DNA of 64,000 nucleotides from Pterobdella sp. o SKG-2022 (Eukaryota > Annelida > Clitellata > Hirudinida > Piscicolidae): positions 9,942,671-10,006,670 of the forward strand of contig OZ038320.1 in NCBI GenBank assembly GCA_964035795.1. The letters run 5' to 3'. The notes below the pieces were generated by a model. The model was not told the DNA's origin and did not search any database. It saw only the letters and a program-made list of their open reading frames with translations. Below are positions 1 through 12,644 of this stretch, piece after piece. The position numbers were made by a program, and so were the translations under genes. The first letter of the stretch is position 1, and each line of letters begins with the position of its first letter.

Positions 1-586
1 ACCATGCATTCGATTACGTTCTCGTGCGTTTGCTTTGAGTCTTCTTATTTTAAGTTTGGCAGCTCGAGCTTTAGTCAACCTCTTCTTCTTTGGTCCTCTC
101 TTTTTAGGAGCGTTGGGGTCTACGGGTGGTTCAGGCTCCAAGTATTCGTCATCTTCCTCACTCGCTATTTTCAACAACTCGTCCATCTCATCCACTCCAT
201 TCATTTCGCAATTTGATTTCTTTCCACTTTTGTTGCATGTTTCATGACTCGACACTGATGCAAAATCCTGTTTTAAAATAAATTATTTTTTATTTCAATG
301 ACCCATCATTCAAGAAGAGTTTATTAACAAAATAGCTTAAATGTTTCAAACAAGAACAGACCTTCTCTGAGATGAGATCTTCTTTGTCGTCGTCATTATT
401 CTCGCACATATAATTCGAAGGACTAACCAGGCCAACCTCGGATGTTTGGTAACCATAGAAATTATCTCGGTTACCAGGGTGGCTTTGCTGGTTGCTAGGG
501 AAAGTCTTTGTGGGTTGCTTTGATGTTTGAATGAGCATTCTGTAGGGAGGAGTTTGAGGTTGGAAAACAAATATTATGGGATTCAT
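1..586 (-). CDS. neurod: NeuroD-family bHLH transcription factor, 5' part (truncated by window edge)
   Basis: Two exons: 362-586 (75 codons, ATG at 586, in-frame TGA directly upstream) and <1-267, joined in phase 0 across a 94-bp GT-AG intron (268-361). Exon 2 encodes an acidic stretch ([12 protein letters not shown]), then a basic run (KKRGPKKKR), then the start of a bHLH basic region, [15 protein letters not shown], where the window stops. [12 protein letters not shown] with a preceding RGPKKK block is the NeuroD signature; neurogenins have KAN(D/N)RERNRMHNLN instead. The family binds E-boxes as heterodimers with E proteins and drives neuronal differentiation. The HLH and C-terminal NeuroD domain lie outside the window. 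The N-terminal 75 residues are S/T/N/P-rich and show no motif I recognise. Placing the protein in NeuroD rather than another Atonal-group family is inference from the basic region alone. Confidence 0.9.
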
Positions 587-2770
587 TCACTCATGAAAAA
601 GTTATTTTACAAAAAGTGAAAAGTTACAAAGTTAGATGCTCGAATGATAAATTTACGGCTATGAATCTTTGATGAACTCTTTTGAAGTTGCAACAGTTTG
701 TCAAGCGTTTAATGAATCGTTTTACAAATGTGTGCTAGAATCATAATTGGTGAAAATTTTCTAGTTATTTTATAATTATATAAAAAGCGTGGTTAAATCT
801 GTGATAGATATTGGATACATCAATCTGGTAATAGAAATTTAAATTGGTGTGTGTCACGAAGGTTGGCAAATGTTTGAAAATTTCAACAACCCAATAAGAT
901 TAACACATGAAAGAAACAAAAAGATGAAAGGCTTCCGTGTACGAGTGATATAAGACGAGGAAGCAAAAGGCTATTGTGCTTGCGAAGATTTACGTGGTGT
1001 GGATTGACAAACGAACGATGTTTATGCGGTCCTGGTGTGGTTCCGTGAAGTTTAAATTGATTTATAGAGCTTTCCATTTCAAGTTTTAAAATAATTTTTT
1101 TTTCAAACTGTTAATTCTTACAAATTATTTCTGTTTTTTTTTTTCAGAATTTTGTGTATTTTTTTTTATGTTGTTTATCAAAAAAGTTATATAATTATAG
1201 GTCCTCCAATTCCGGCAATGCATGGAACAATAATGACTTTCCTTCGTCGATACTCTTTATCTACTTTTAGCAATATTTCTAATACCTAATCTCAGGTTAT
1301 GATATGTTTTCACTTGTTCTACTATATCGAATTCAACTTAAATTCATTTGTTTTCGAGTATATTTTTTTCTTCCATACATATAAGCATTATTAGAATTGT
1401 TATCGATTCCAGTTAGTAAAGTTTTTATAATCTTCAGACACAACAGCCGCAATAAACTGTGATTTAATGTGTGATTGATTAATCTACTTTTCATCATTAT
1501 TTATTGCTTATTATCATTACTCCTGTTGATTTTATTGTTGCCATGGCTTAGGTAACGTCTGCACAGAACTTATCACGCAACAGTCCTAATATGTATTCAT
1601 TTTAATCTATTTCTTAATTTATTATATATTTGTTACAATTTTCATTGCTATTGTTTGATATAGTTAATTGATTTCACCATTTATCTTCTAGGGTTTTTGT
1701 CTATTTAGAAATCTTTTCCTTATTCCCATTAAGAGACTATTAGCAACTAATATATTCAATAGTACAAAAGTTTATTCAAGACTTGATCTCATTATGGCTA
1801 CATTAAATTCTATCTCAATTTTTTTTTTCAAGATTTATTAAACAAATTCATTGTATTAATGTTGATAATTCCAAGTGTTAAGGTTAGATATACACCCTAT
1901 TAAAAAACAGACCTGAATCATCAAAAACATAGACAGATTTAATCGCATTTTTGTTCAAGCCTACCCTTAAAAGACTCAAATTTCCGTATATTATAGTGTT
2001 AGTGAACCCATTCCATATAATCCCCAATGAAAACGAAAAAAAGCAATAATGAACGATGTGACAAGAGAACAATAGAGTGTAAAAGTGACACAACCCTAGT
2101 CTCCACCACTTTATGTGGACGACACGAGTCTATTTATTTTAATATTATGTTTCTCTGATGATTATGCTACCTAGTTTATGGTGTATTGAATATTATGGTG
2201 TAATTTATGTAGCTATAAATAGAATAGTTTGTTTTATGGTAGTATTTGTAAAGAAAAAAATATAATTTAACATTCAAGTACAAATTTGCTTTCAAAGATA
2301 TTATTAAAACATAAAATTGATTATAAAATTTATAATTTCTTATAAGTTCTAAGATCTTATAATTTCTTATAAGTTCTAAGATCTTATAATTTCTTATGTT
2401 ATAAAAAAAATAAATACCTTCAAAGTTTCAGTTCAGCGCCATAACTAAATATTTCTTCAACTTTGGGTAATTTTAATTTTTTTCAAAAAAGTCAGAGTTT
2501 AAAAAATTTTGATTTTTTTAATTTCTAAAAACTCAGATTTCCAAGCGAAATCACACGGCCCCATTACACACTCGAATGCTTATATACCAAGGCAAGTCTT
2601 ATCGTGGCACTGCAGGAACAAAAACATATAAGACTACATACATCTGATATATTATAATTTCTATTATATATATTGAACAACTCATAAAAAAAGTGTTTGG
2701 AGTATGGTCAAATATAAGAAAATCATATACTAACACAACCAAATGCTTATCACAATTCATAATATAAGCG
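587..2770. other. Upstream region of the NeuroD-like gene, no gene seen
   Basis: About 2.2 kb of AT-rich DNA 5' of the NeuroD-like start. Only short open frames occur (for example 883-1077 and 1884-2093, minus), with no recognisable protein. It probably holds 5' UTR and regulatory DNA of the minus-strand gene. Confidence 0.5.
2331..2397. repeat. 27-bp tandem repeat, about 2.5 copies
   Basis: Two identical 27-bp units (2331-2357 and 2358-2384), each starting TATAATTTCTTATAAG and ending AAGATCT, followed by a 13-base partial third copy. The perfect identity suggests a recent slippage duplication. Confidence 0.9.
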
Positions 2771-2819
2771 GTCACATGACTCGCACGTGTCCCTTCTATT
2801 GGTCGCTTTTTCATCCAAT
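2771..2819. promoter_or_regulatory. Promoter-like cluster: two E-boxes and two CCAAT boxes
   Basis: Within 49 bp lie the palindrome GTCACATGAC (2771-2780, E-box CACATG with M-box-like flanks), CACGTG (2784-2789), ATTGG (2798-2802, an inverted CCAAT box) and CCAAT (2815-2819). The spacing is compact and the patch is less AT-rich than its surroundings. It could be a promoter or enhancer. No gene start is seen within 1 kb on either strand; the nearest is the NeuroD-like gene 2.2 kb away. Confidence 0.3.
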
Positions 2820-2920
2820 TATTTTTTTGCTGATTTATATAGAAACTAAAAAGAAAAAGTTTCAAATTTCGTCACTGCTTCAGCACGCATCTTAATTAAT
2901 AGCAGCTAAGCTTCATGAAT

Positions 2921-2952
2921 ATGCAAATGACGTCAATGCGATGTCATTTGCA
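2921..2952. promoter_or_regulatory. Inverted repeat containing octamer, CRE and E-box motifs
   Basis: Arms TGCAAATGAC (2922-2931) and GTCATTTGCA (2943-2952) are perfect reverse complements around an 11-bp spacer. The left side contains ATGCAAAT (octamer/POU site, 2921-2928) overlapping CAAATG (E-box) and a full CRE, TGACGTCA (2928-2935). The right arm mirrors the POU/E-box half. Such a dense overlap of activator sites is typical of enhancers or promoters; function is inference. Confidence 0.35.
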
Positions 2953-4843
2953 CTTCACACAGCTCATCCCATCGTTTTCAAGCGTTTCATGATGGCAGCA
3001 CTGAGCGTTTGAAGCTAGGAAGAGGTCATTTAAATATTCAAATTAGATCCAACATCAAGTGTTTGTATCTTGAAAATGACTACGATGCAGATAACGCTAT
3101 TTATTTGCGAGTTTAATCATTCAAAAATCACGAAAAGTGTTTTGCGGAATGACGTTTATGATTTTTGGTTATAAAAGAATCAAATCAATAAATTGATAAA
3201 ATTAAAACTGAAAAAAAAGCATTTAATGGTTTAGTGAAACTATTTCAATTGTTTCAAAATAAGACTACAATGGTACAAAGCTACAGAGAAATGGCAGAAT
3301 TAACATGATGATGTTTATTTTAGAATGCATGTGTTTTGTTTAGGACAAAGTATACTAATTGTAAATAGTTGCTTCCTTTTGAGTTGATCCAATAAAGGAC
3401 TTATTTAATACATTTATTTGGACAATGTTATTTGAATAATAAACACTAATATTTAACACCTGTTCAATAAAGTAAGCCACAAGCAAAGGATTGAATTGAA
3501 ATTTCCAATGGTCCAGAGGCGTGGATAAAAAATAGCACGAGTTTTAATTAACAAAGGGATAATCTTCTTTATGTGAGGAGATTAACAGTTACAATTACAA
3601 GTTCCTTTAAACTCAATCTATCTTCTTTTCACAACTTTCTGCTGTACATATGAGATTAACATACAAATGCTGTGTGTTATCAGTTATTGAACTTTTTTCC
3701 ATTCTAATAAAAACTAATTAAAGAAGAGATATTGAAATTATTAATTACTCTAACTGATATAAGCACGAAAAGTTCAATGCACAAAGATAAATCAATCCCA
3801 AGTCACCTTACCACCTAAACAAAAAAGTTAGAGTTAAAATCTAAAACTCTGCAAAAGATCAATTTCTTGTATAACTTGCTTTCTAATAGAATCATATATA
3901 TAACTAAAAAATCAAGGTTAAATAAATATAAAAAAATAAACCTATTTAAGTAATATATATATGTTAGAAAAGAGACAAAATAATCAGGAGGCAGTGATAA
4001 TTGGTGTACCCTGAGCAAAAGGTGTACTAATGATGCCTTTCAACAAATAATAACCCTTATTTGGCATTAGTTCTGGTGCGAATAATCACTATTAAAACAG
4101 CAATTATTTGTTGGTGTTGAAGGGTAAATGATCAATTATAATAACTAAAAATGATTTTTGTTGTATTGTTTTTGATTTATTTTTACGGATTATTCGCTAT
4201 TTATTATTTTTTAGCAATTAGTTATATTTAAAATATTTTTGTTTTCTCTTTAAATGATCCTCGTATTTTCGAAAATTTTTTGAAACGGTTGGTATAATTA
4301 TTACAACTTTCCAACAATTCTTCCAATATTTTTCAGTTTCCATAATAAATAAATTTTTTGCTTATGCAATAGGTTTTAGTTTCACTTTTAGGGATGATTA
4401 TATTTTTGAATTTACTCATTGTTGTTTGTTATTATTGATTTAAATTTTAAAATTTTTATTCTATATTATTTTTTAATAATTAATACTTGCTTTATTCATA
4501 TATTGTTATTATTTTTGTTATTTTCTTTGATTTGTGATGCAAGTCCACTTCTAGAGGCGTTGAATTTGTTTCATCTTTATAGCCATCATCATCTGCTTTT
4601 TTCTCTTCTTCTTCTTCAGCATCCATACTTCACTAACGTCGTCATCATTACATCAATATCCTTATCATTAATATTATCTTCACCATTATCAACCCCATCA
4701 TCATCATCCATACCCTACTACTATTACCATCGTTATTAACGTTACCACCGTTATTATTTCTATCATAATTAAACATACTCTTTTTGTCATTCTAAACAAC
4801 CTTACTTCCACCCTTACCCACATCACCACTAACACCATCAACA
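2953..4843. other. Intergenic, no gene seen
   Basis: AT-rich sequence with short random open frames only. From about 4690 to 4850 it becomes a trinucleotide-rich CAT/ACC tract that runs into the tandem duplication. Confidence 0.5.
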
Positions 4844-5415
4844 CCACCAGCCCGGTGAAAGAACACACTTTCTCGTGGTGCCGGGTGTGCCTCCAACAAG
4901 AGTGTCGAAGAGGTTCTAAACCACGTCAGCTTTCAACCACAAAGCATTTCGAGAATCCATCCATCATTTTTCACTGCTCACCAAAAGTCACAAACAACTC
5001 GAAGCTACAAGTGTCTTTCAGTACTCGCTCCAAAGTGTCGGAAGAGTCTTTGGAAGTTGGCGCTGAACAACAACAACAATAACAACAACAACAACAACAA
5101 CAACAGCAACAACAACAAAAATAAAAACAACAATGACAACAACAATAACAATAAACACCACCCCTTCCATCACCACCACCAGCCCGGCAGAAGAGCCCAC
5201 CTTCTCGTGGTGCCGGATGTGCACTCCAACAGGAGTGTCGAAGAGGTTCTAAACCACGTCAGCTTCCAACCACAAAGCATTTCGAGAATTCATCCATCAT
5301 TTTTATCGCTGCTCACCAAAAGTCACAAACAACTCGAAGCTGCAAGTTTCTTTCAGTACTCGCTCCAAAGAGTGTCGGAAGAGTCTTTGGAAGCTGGCGC
5401 TCAACAACAACAAAA
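4844..5415. repeat. Diverged tandem duplication of a ~230-bp unit separated by a (CAA)n tract
   Basis: Unit 1 (about 4844-5078) and unit 2 (about 5174-5415) share nearly their whole length, including the blocks CGTGGTGCCGG, GTCGAAGAGGTTCTAAACCA, CAAAGCATTTCGAGAAT and GTCGGAAGAGTCTTTGGAAG. Both start after an ACCACCAGCCCGG run and end in CAACAACAA. Between them is a (CAA)n microsatellite with CAC/CAT repeats. The unit is clearly richer in GC than its surroundings. Unit 2 is open in one plus frame (144 codons from 5057), but unit 1 is broken in that frame by small indels, so I do not call a gene. Confidence 0.8.
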
Positions 5416-5615
5416 ATCACCACCACTATTACCACTACTATCATCATCATCACCGTCATCACATTCATCACTTTTTATGCCTTTTAATTAAATTTCCAAA
5501 TAAAATCAAAGCTATTAAACAAATTTTAAGTTGAATTGAGTTAAATATGTCCAAACGAACTGTTAGTTATATATTTTGTTTTTTTTTTTTAAAGTACAAC
5601 TCCATGATTTAGAAG

Positions 5616-5643
5616 CTGTCTGGAAAGCAGAGACCCCAGACAG
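5616..5643. repeat. Small perfect hairpin
   Basis: Arms CTGTCTGG (5616-5623) and CCAGACAG (5636-5643) flank a 12-bp loop. It stands alone, with no coding region next to it; the function is unknown. Confidence 0.5.
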
Positions 5644-5662
5644 GTGTTGACAATGTGACTTT

Positions 5663-6240
5663 ATTCATCCATCATTCTTCCATTCATCCTTCAACTAACT
5701 TACAATTAACTGTCACCTTAGCCCTTTTCACGTCAAACCCTCGTTGTTAAAATATCATTAAAATAAGAATTCTTAAACTTTTACAATAATAAATAAAACA
5801 TATTCACTTTTAAATACTTTGAAATTTATAGAAACTCTTGATGTAGGATTGGAGTTTTGAGCATAATAGTATACATAGGTTTTATCTAGCTCATCCATTC
5901 ATTCCTGTAACTGCTCATATACTCATCCATCTATCATTCATTAAACTTTTATCTTTTTTTTACATTCATTCATTGATTTATCTATCTATTTGTTCTTCAG
6001 TTTATTCATTAATTCTTTCACTCACTATTTATCTTTCATCCATTCATTCATCTATCATTGAAGGATTTATTTAGCTATCCATTAAACCACCTATATATAT
6101 ATATATCCACCATACATTTACCTGTTTGTTGAGTTATCTATCCATCCATCCATTCAGCCATCGATCCATCCACTCCTTTATCCAATCATCCATCCACCCC
6201 CCCCCCCCCCATCCACAAACTCATCTATCCATTTGAACAT
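5663..6240. repeat. CATT/CATC-rich low-complexity tract with poly-C
   Basis: Degenerate tetranucleotide sequence made of CATT, CATC and TCTATC words, including a short (TA)n near 6092-6104 and a run of 13 C at about 6198-6210. This is decayed microsatellite DNA without coding signal. Confidence 0.8.
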
Positions 6241-9200
6241 TGTTGTACAGACCCATCGTTTAACCATTATTCCAACATTTCCTATGATATGAACTATTTT
6301 TAAACTGAATGCACCAATAACCAGTGGATAGAAGCATGAAGTGTGCTCTTAAACTCACTCTAGTTTCATCGCCTGAGGCACCAGCTTTCGAATACTCTCT
6401 CATTTATAATGTAATTATATAAATTATTCCCTCTAAGTGTGTTTACCTTTAAAAGTAAATAGCTGATTTTTATGTTGTTTTCTCTAATTAAAAATAATTG
6501 CTGCAACACAAACATCAAATTTCAGATGACATAACTTTTGTACTTTATAAAACTGTCTTCATTCACTTGATGAAATTTCATGAAGCATTATGTAAGATGT
6601 CGTAGAGAAATTATGGAGGGTGGGTGGTTGGTAGGAAGGACTTTTGCAATGACTCTAAAAGCTATTTGGAAAGTTATTCGTATGTAATTATTAAAGTAAT
6701 TTTTTTCTATTGAGTTACCTATCCTCAATCTCATTCTTTGGGGATTAAGTTTCTTTAAAGATATTAACACGCAATTTATAATATAATCTAGTCTTAATCT
6801 ATCATAAAAGTTCTATAATTAACTGGTAGAAGAAAACAAATAAACAAATGTCTCAATCAGAACCATTAAGTACTAGGCTGGCAAATGCGAGACACAAATA
6901 AATTTATTTATCTACGATACAATGCATTGGCTTGCGTGTAATTAAAAGGTCATTATGGGACATAAATCGTGCAGTGATACTACATTTCTGCTTTAAAATG
7001 CTACATGCTCAAGTGTACAACTTATTAAATTGTGAAAATTTTCTTAAGTAAAGAAATTCAATTTATCGATTGAATAAGGGATGTGTGATTTCTATATACA
7101 ATTTTTTCTTAATCTTACGTTGATATGGACAGACTAATCTCATTTTGTATAAAAATGTCTTAAAAGCAATAAGACACTATCTGGAATCAGTGTTGCATTA
7201 ACTGCAACGATTGCCTGGATTAGATGCTATCTGAATGGACATCACAACAACATGATAAACGAACTCTTTACGATCTTACATTTTTATCTCATTCTTATGA
7301 TTTTAAATGGAATTTTAAAATAAAAAAATATACAATAAAGTCTTATATGTAATAGCATTTGAAACAATGGTCAAACTCCAATGGGAAATGCAGGCTGGAG
7401 ATATCACTGGGAGCATTAAATAGATGAGAGTTGACAATGCGTGTTTGACACGGATATGAACAACCTTGGTCCTCCCACTTCTTGTATTCCTCTCTCCATT
7501 ACTTCTTCCATTTATCCACTTTTTATATATTTATCTTTATTTTTACTCATCGATTCAAAGCGTTCTATGGATTTTTTTCATTCTTCAGTTTATTTTTTCC
7601 ATTTATCTATATTTATTTTACTAATTTTAAACCATCTTTTTTCTAGTTTTTTTCAATATTTCAATTTTTATTTATAAACTTAACTAACTTATTTTGTCAA
7701 CTAAATTTATGTGTTTCATCATTTTTGCCAATTCATTTCTTATCCACCCATACTTCCATCGTTTATTCCTCTTTTCATTCATTACATATCTTTAATCAGT
7801 TAATCTATCCATCTTCCTATATCTAACCATCTCTCTATACTCTTTTTGACAAATCCGTTAGTTTTCCTACAACTTTCATTGTCTTAAAAAAAATAATCTA
7901 AAATAACTAATTTTTTCTATAGAAATTTTTATTCATCACGTTTTTTAAAACAAACTATACTTTAATATCAAACGTTCAAATGACAATTAATATCTAAAAC
8001 GACTATTCTTCTCACCATCTTCTGGAAGATTCTAATGTTTTTGAATGCTGTCATGCCAAAGTAACAACTGCGTGCAAGCCATCACCATGCATGGCTTGAT
8101 ATGACACTAAAAGTAGATCTAGCTTATAAATAAATTAGCCGTAGTACCATTTAGATCTTGTCTTTTTTCTATGACATAAAAAGTGTGGCTTTGACTGTTT
8201 AAAATTTCAAGTACTTATTTATAAAAGTAAAAAAATAAACTAATAAAAATGTGAATATATAAATTATTTTTAAAATATTTTTTATAGTATGAATATTTTA
8301 CCATGAATTGGCCTTTATTGTATTTTCTTTTAATTTAACTTTTAATAATACATTCACAAGCACGGAAGTAACTAGGGAGTGTTGTTTACATTAGTTACCA
8401 TTAGTTTCCACGACAACCATGGTGTCACGTGCCTCCGCTGACAAATGCCTTGAGAGTCGATAATGATAATGATGCTTAACATGGCGAGAAGTTTCGAGTC
8501 TGAATTTCAATTAACTTTTGAATAAATTTTTTTCAAATCATGTTCTTATGGAGTTAAAAAGGCTGTTATAGAATTTAAAAGAAATATAAGGAAATTTTTA
8601 AAACCCATAACTAGGTTTGAATGTAGTCTTTCAGTGATGTAACAAAATTTAAATTAATTTATAAATAATTTTTGAATAATTTTGCTGGTGAAAATAATTT
8701 ACAATTAGACTAAAAATTATTCATATTTTTGTCATATTTATAAACGAAATCGAAAAATAAAGAAAAATAATTTAAAACCTGGAAAAAAATTATTTAAATG
8801 CAGTTATGTAGGATTGTATGATTAAAGGAAAACTCAATAGAGAACTCAAACGCGAAACTATAATCCTTTTATCTGTAGAGATCTACTTATCTACCTCCTA
8901 GGAGTTTTGAGAATTTATTCAAAAGATTCTCTAATCACATTTGACATGAAAGTTATTTCCTTTTGAGTGATATTTAGTTTTAAATGCTTTATATATAAAT
9001 ATTTATCTGCATAAAGTTGTATTCACTTGTATATACTGTTTTTGATTGCATCGCTGAATTGTCGATTCAAATTGTATTTGTGGACAAACCGAATTAGCTT
9101 CAATGCCTCTTGTGTATAAAATCAAAAGATATTTTGTAATACCTCATTTCAATGGGCAAATAATGAGAGATACAAATGGTGATTATATAAAGAAAAAAAA

Positions 9201-12200
9201 ATTATTTTGATAATCTCTTATTTAATATTTATACTTTCATAATATATATAGTGAAAATAAGAAAAATTTTTTAAAAGTTTCATTTTGCTTTAATTTGATA
9301 AGTTAAACTAACATTTTCTGACTAGTACCTTTTGTTTTTCATTGTCTTTTCGTATACAAACATGAGATTTTACTTTTTTAAAGCTTAATGCAAATGTTTT
9401 TGCATAGATATTGATAAAATCTTTCAAATGTTTATTGCACCTCAACCTTTACATATAAATTGAAAAAAGACAGTGGTATTTTTGCGGTGAGAACTATGTT
9501 AGTTCTTGAATAGGAATTGTGAGTCCATTATTGTATAAAAGACAACCATCAATCCATGTGGTAATAATTCAATGACTTTATGCATCTGCTTCTCTATCTC
9601 GTTAAATTCAATGCTGAAGTTTTTTCCATGAATATCGTTCATGATTTGAGCTTGGAGTTTGCTCTCTTTAAAAGTCACCATCTTTATTAGAATTAAAGAA
9701 ACAATATGAATAAAACAAGGTACCGTTCATATAATTAACTATATAAATAGTTACGAAATAAAAAAAATTAAATATTCTTAAACATCAAGCTTGTGCTACT
9801 AAGTGTTTAAAATATTATTTCTACCAATGTTTGTTTCATGTACATTTCCTCTCTCCCAGAATATAGTATATTTTCAAATGCGTCTTTTTTGTCGATCACT
9901 CCTCACGCTTGGTTGATCACCTTAGCAACTGCAATCAAAAAGGCATCAGTCCCACCTATCATCTTATTCTCTTTATAACTAATCTTATCAGTTCTTTTAT
10001 TTAGTTATTGCTTTAATTTATCTAGTTTTAATTAGTGTAGTTGCTTGTGATGCTTGAATTTTGAAAGGGAGTTTTTGTTTTTGGTTTTATATTTATATAT
10101 TCTTTTTGTTGTGAAATTTACTTTTTTGTTTTATTTAATTAAGTTAATTTTTGTAAAAAAAATCAGCATAAATTTATTGGTTATATATTTTCAAAACTTT
10201 TAAAAAATATTTTTTCAAAGCATTCAAGTACAAAATAGAAGTCGATAAAAATGAAGAGTCATAATTTTTTTACAAACATCACATTCAATATTATTATAAA
10301 TTTAAATTAAAAAAAAATCTGATTCAAAACTCAAATCTTTTGTTCTTGAGAAATATATTTGAAGTACCAAGCTTTTAATAAGTTGACATGAATTCTACTC
10401 CTCTATTCTTGGAAGCAATTGGTACCTTTCCCATAATTTTCATGATTAGTTTCATATTAAAAACCTATTCAACTTAGTCGTTGTTTTTTGTAATTATGAC
10501 AATTAAATTCTAAAAAAAAAGATATTGAAACAATTTTTTTTTCACTTAATCAAATTAAATCGACCATTTTGATAGAAAAAATAAAATAATTTTTAAAAAC
10601 TGAAATTATAAATAATAAAAAATAAAAAAAAAATAAAATTATGAACAACAAAAATGAAATTATAAATAAAAAAGCAAAAATTACGATTAAAAACAATTAA
10701 ACTTAAAAATAACAACAAGGAAAAAATTCAAATAGAAACACCAATCAGGTAAGAACACCAAAACAGTATTAAAAGTAACGTTTTAAGCGTTGAAAAGCAC
10801 CAATACCTAGTTGCTGATGGTAATGAAGCGGATCTCATTAAGCTGGTCCTTTGAACACCTAACTCAATAAAGCACCACCACTAGCCACGTGCAGACATAC
10901 ACACACGCTTACTTCAAAGAGTATTTATGCATATATTTATGCATATATAGGAATATTTATCTAAATCTTTTAAAATGACAATTTGTAAATAATTCTTATT
11001 TAAGCGGTGGAAAATTATATAGATTTGGTATTATATTTTTAAGATTTTTGGAAGTGTAACTATTAAAATTTGAACATTTATTCAATGAAAAATATTTATT
11101 CCTAGTTTGTAAAGAAATTAAAATCATATTTTTCTAACGACAAAATTCAAAAAAGCTTCGTGCCAACAATTAATTCATAAACACTACTTCATTTAAATAA
11201 AAATTTGTTTTAGACTTCTATTATCAGTGAGTAAACTTTCATTTCTAACATTGCTTTAAAATCATTCACGAATGCTTACATGTGTGTGGTAATGAATAGG
11301 TGAATTTTTTTAAACAAGAGCACACACGCTTTCACTTGCAAGTGAAGAACAAAGGGTGTAGGGGTAGGAAAGGTCCAGGGAGATTATAAAGGCATTAAGT
11401 TAATCACACGTGAAACCACTATATAAACTTTGTGTGTTTGTATTTTTATAGTATATTAAAATTTTTTAGTTTTTAATACTTTACAACTGCTATTAAAACA
11501 AAAAAAAAACCTTTGAAAACAATTTTTTCAATTAATAATTAAAATTATTAGTTGATATAAAAAAATAAACATACATTAGATCAGAGAAAAACACAGAAAA
11601 CAAAAGGAACACATGAGAAAACACATGGGACGCATAAAAGAAAAGGTGTTTTGTCTAGCGTTAAAGTTGTAATGCATTGTTCGTAGTTTTTTTTTGATGT
11701 TCTCGCTAAAGTGTTGAAGACTTATTATTCATGTAATGAAGTATACAGTTATTTAGAAGAAGTAATTTATCGAAGCGTTGATGTTGTTCGTTAGTTTTGA
11801 CTGTTGTTCGCACATTCGTGTTTGTCACGAACGAAAGCCTTCGGAAACTGTTATATAATTCAATGAAAACGATGAAAGAAGTCCCGATAGCATCTTCCAC
11901 ACCTCTTTTTATTGCTTTCTGCGTTTGAACTCGGCACACTCCATTGAGAAGGGATTTTTAAGCATACTTTTTTTATACTAAAGTTAAGTTTTTGATCTAT
12001 TTTGAAGCTCTTTTACGTTTTATATTGGTTCATTTGAAGAATAAATTGGTGAAGAGTAAATGTGATAAGGTAGCCTCAGTGAGTTTAACGTTATAATCAG
12101 GAATAGTTATTTTATCAGTCAACCATCAAAGAGCCACTTTTAATTGCATCTTTAATTCTTGTTTGAGTTGCGATGTTACAACAAGATTTGTTGGAAGTAT

Positions 12201-12644
12201 TATTATTAAAGCGTTATATTCAGTGTTTGTGTGTCCTGGTGAGCTCAAACAAAGTTAAAACTTTCAATTATATTTTCCTGTGACACACACAAACGATCAA
12301 AGGAAGGCAGGTAATTAAGTGAGGTGACTAACAAATATACGCCTTTGTGGTTGTGTGTGTGTTCATCTGTATAACTTGTGTATGGGTAACTAGACGGCCG
12401 TTTTATCGAGAATTTTATTGAAATAGAGTCAAAATTAATTTTTAGAAATATCTGATCAAAATAGGTTGAACTTAAAAGAAGCCGATGCTTAATGTTTAAA
12501 AATGTGTTAACAAAATAGTTTTAACAATTTCTAACTAAAATATTAAAAAAAAATTTTTATGCTGATACAACATTAAAGAATTTAAATTTTTTTAGAATGA
12601 AAATTAAAAAACCTATGAATTTTTATTCAAATATATGTTCAAGT
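6241..12644. other. Gene-poor intergenic region
   Basis: About 6.4 kb with no exon I can support on either strand. The longest frames (7441-7677 plus; 9499-9681 and 11706-11939 minus) show no family resemblance and no clear splice context. Patches of higher complexity with E-box-like CACGTG words occur near 8430 and 10880. Tandem TATTTATGCATATA words lie near 10920-10950. AATAAA for the UEVLD-like transcript probably lies near 12622-12627 (TTTATT on the plus strand). Confidence 0.5.
11331..11346. promoter_or_regulatory. Perfect 16-bp palindrome with paired CACTTG/CAAGTG
   Basis: TTCACTTGCAAGTGAA is an exact palindrome made of two abutting E-box/NK2-like words. It sits in a locally GC-richer patch (11310-11420) that also has CACGTG near 11408 and TATAAA near 11421. 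It could be a regulatory site; no adjacent gene start is seen. Confidence 0.25.

Noticed and set aside
5057..5491. 144-codon plus-strand frame with poly-Asn, poly-His and SEESLEAGA
   Set aside because: It starts in a (CAA)n microsatellite and the tandem partner unit is frameshifted in the same frame; better described as a repeat.
9499..9681. 60-codon minus-strand frame with non-repetitive composition
   Set aside because: No family resemblance, no splice context, and a length expected by chance in a window of this size.
9916..9929. RFX X-box match ATCACCTTAGCAAC
   Set aside because: Fits the degenerate consensus fully, but a few such matches are expected by chance in 64 kb on both strands, and no ciliary gene start is adjacent.
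11706..11939. 77-codon minus-strand frame
   Set aside because: Somewhat complex sequence but no recognisable motif or neighbouring exon; not enough to call a gene.
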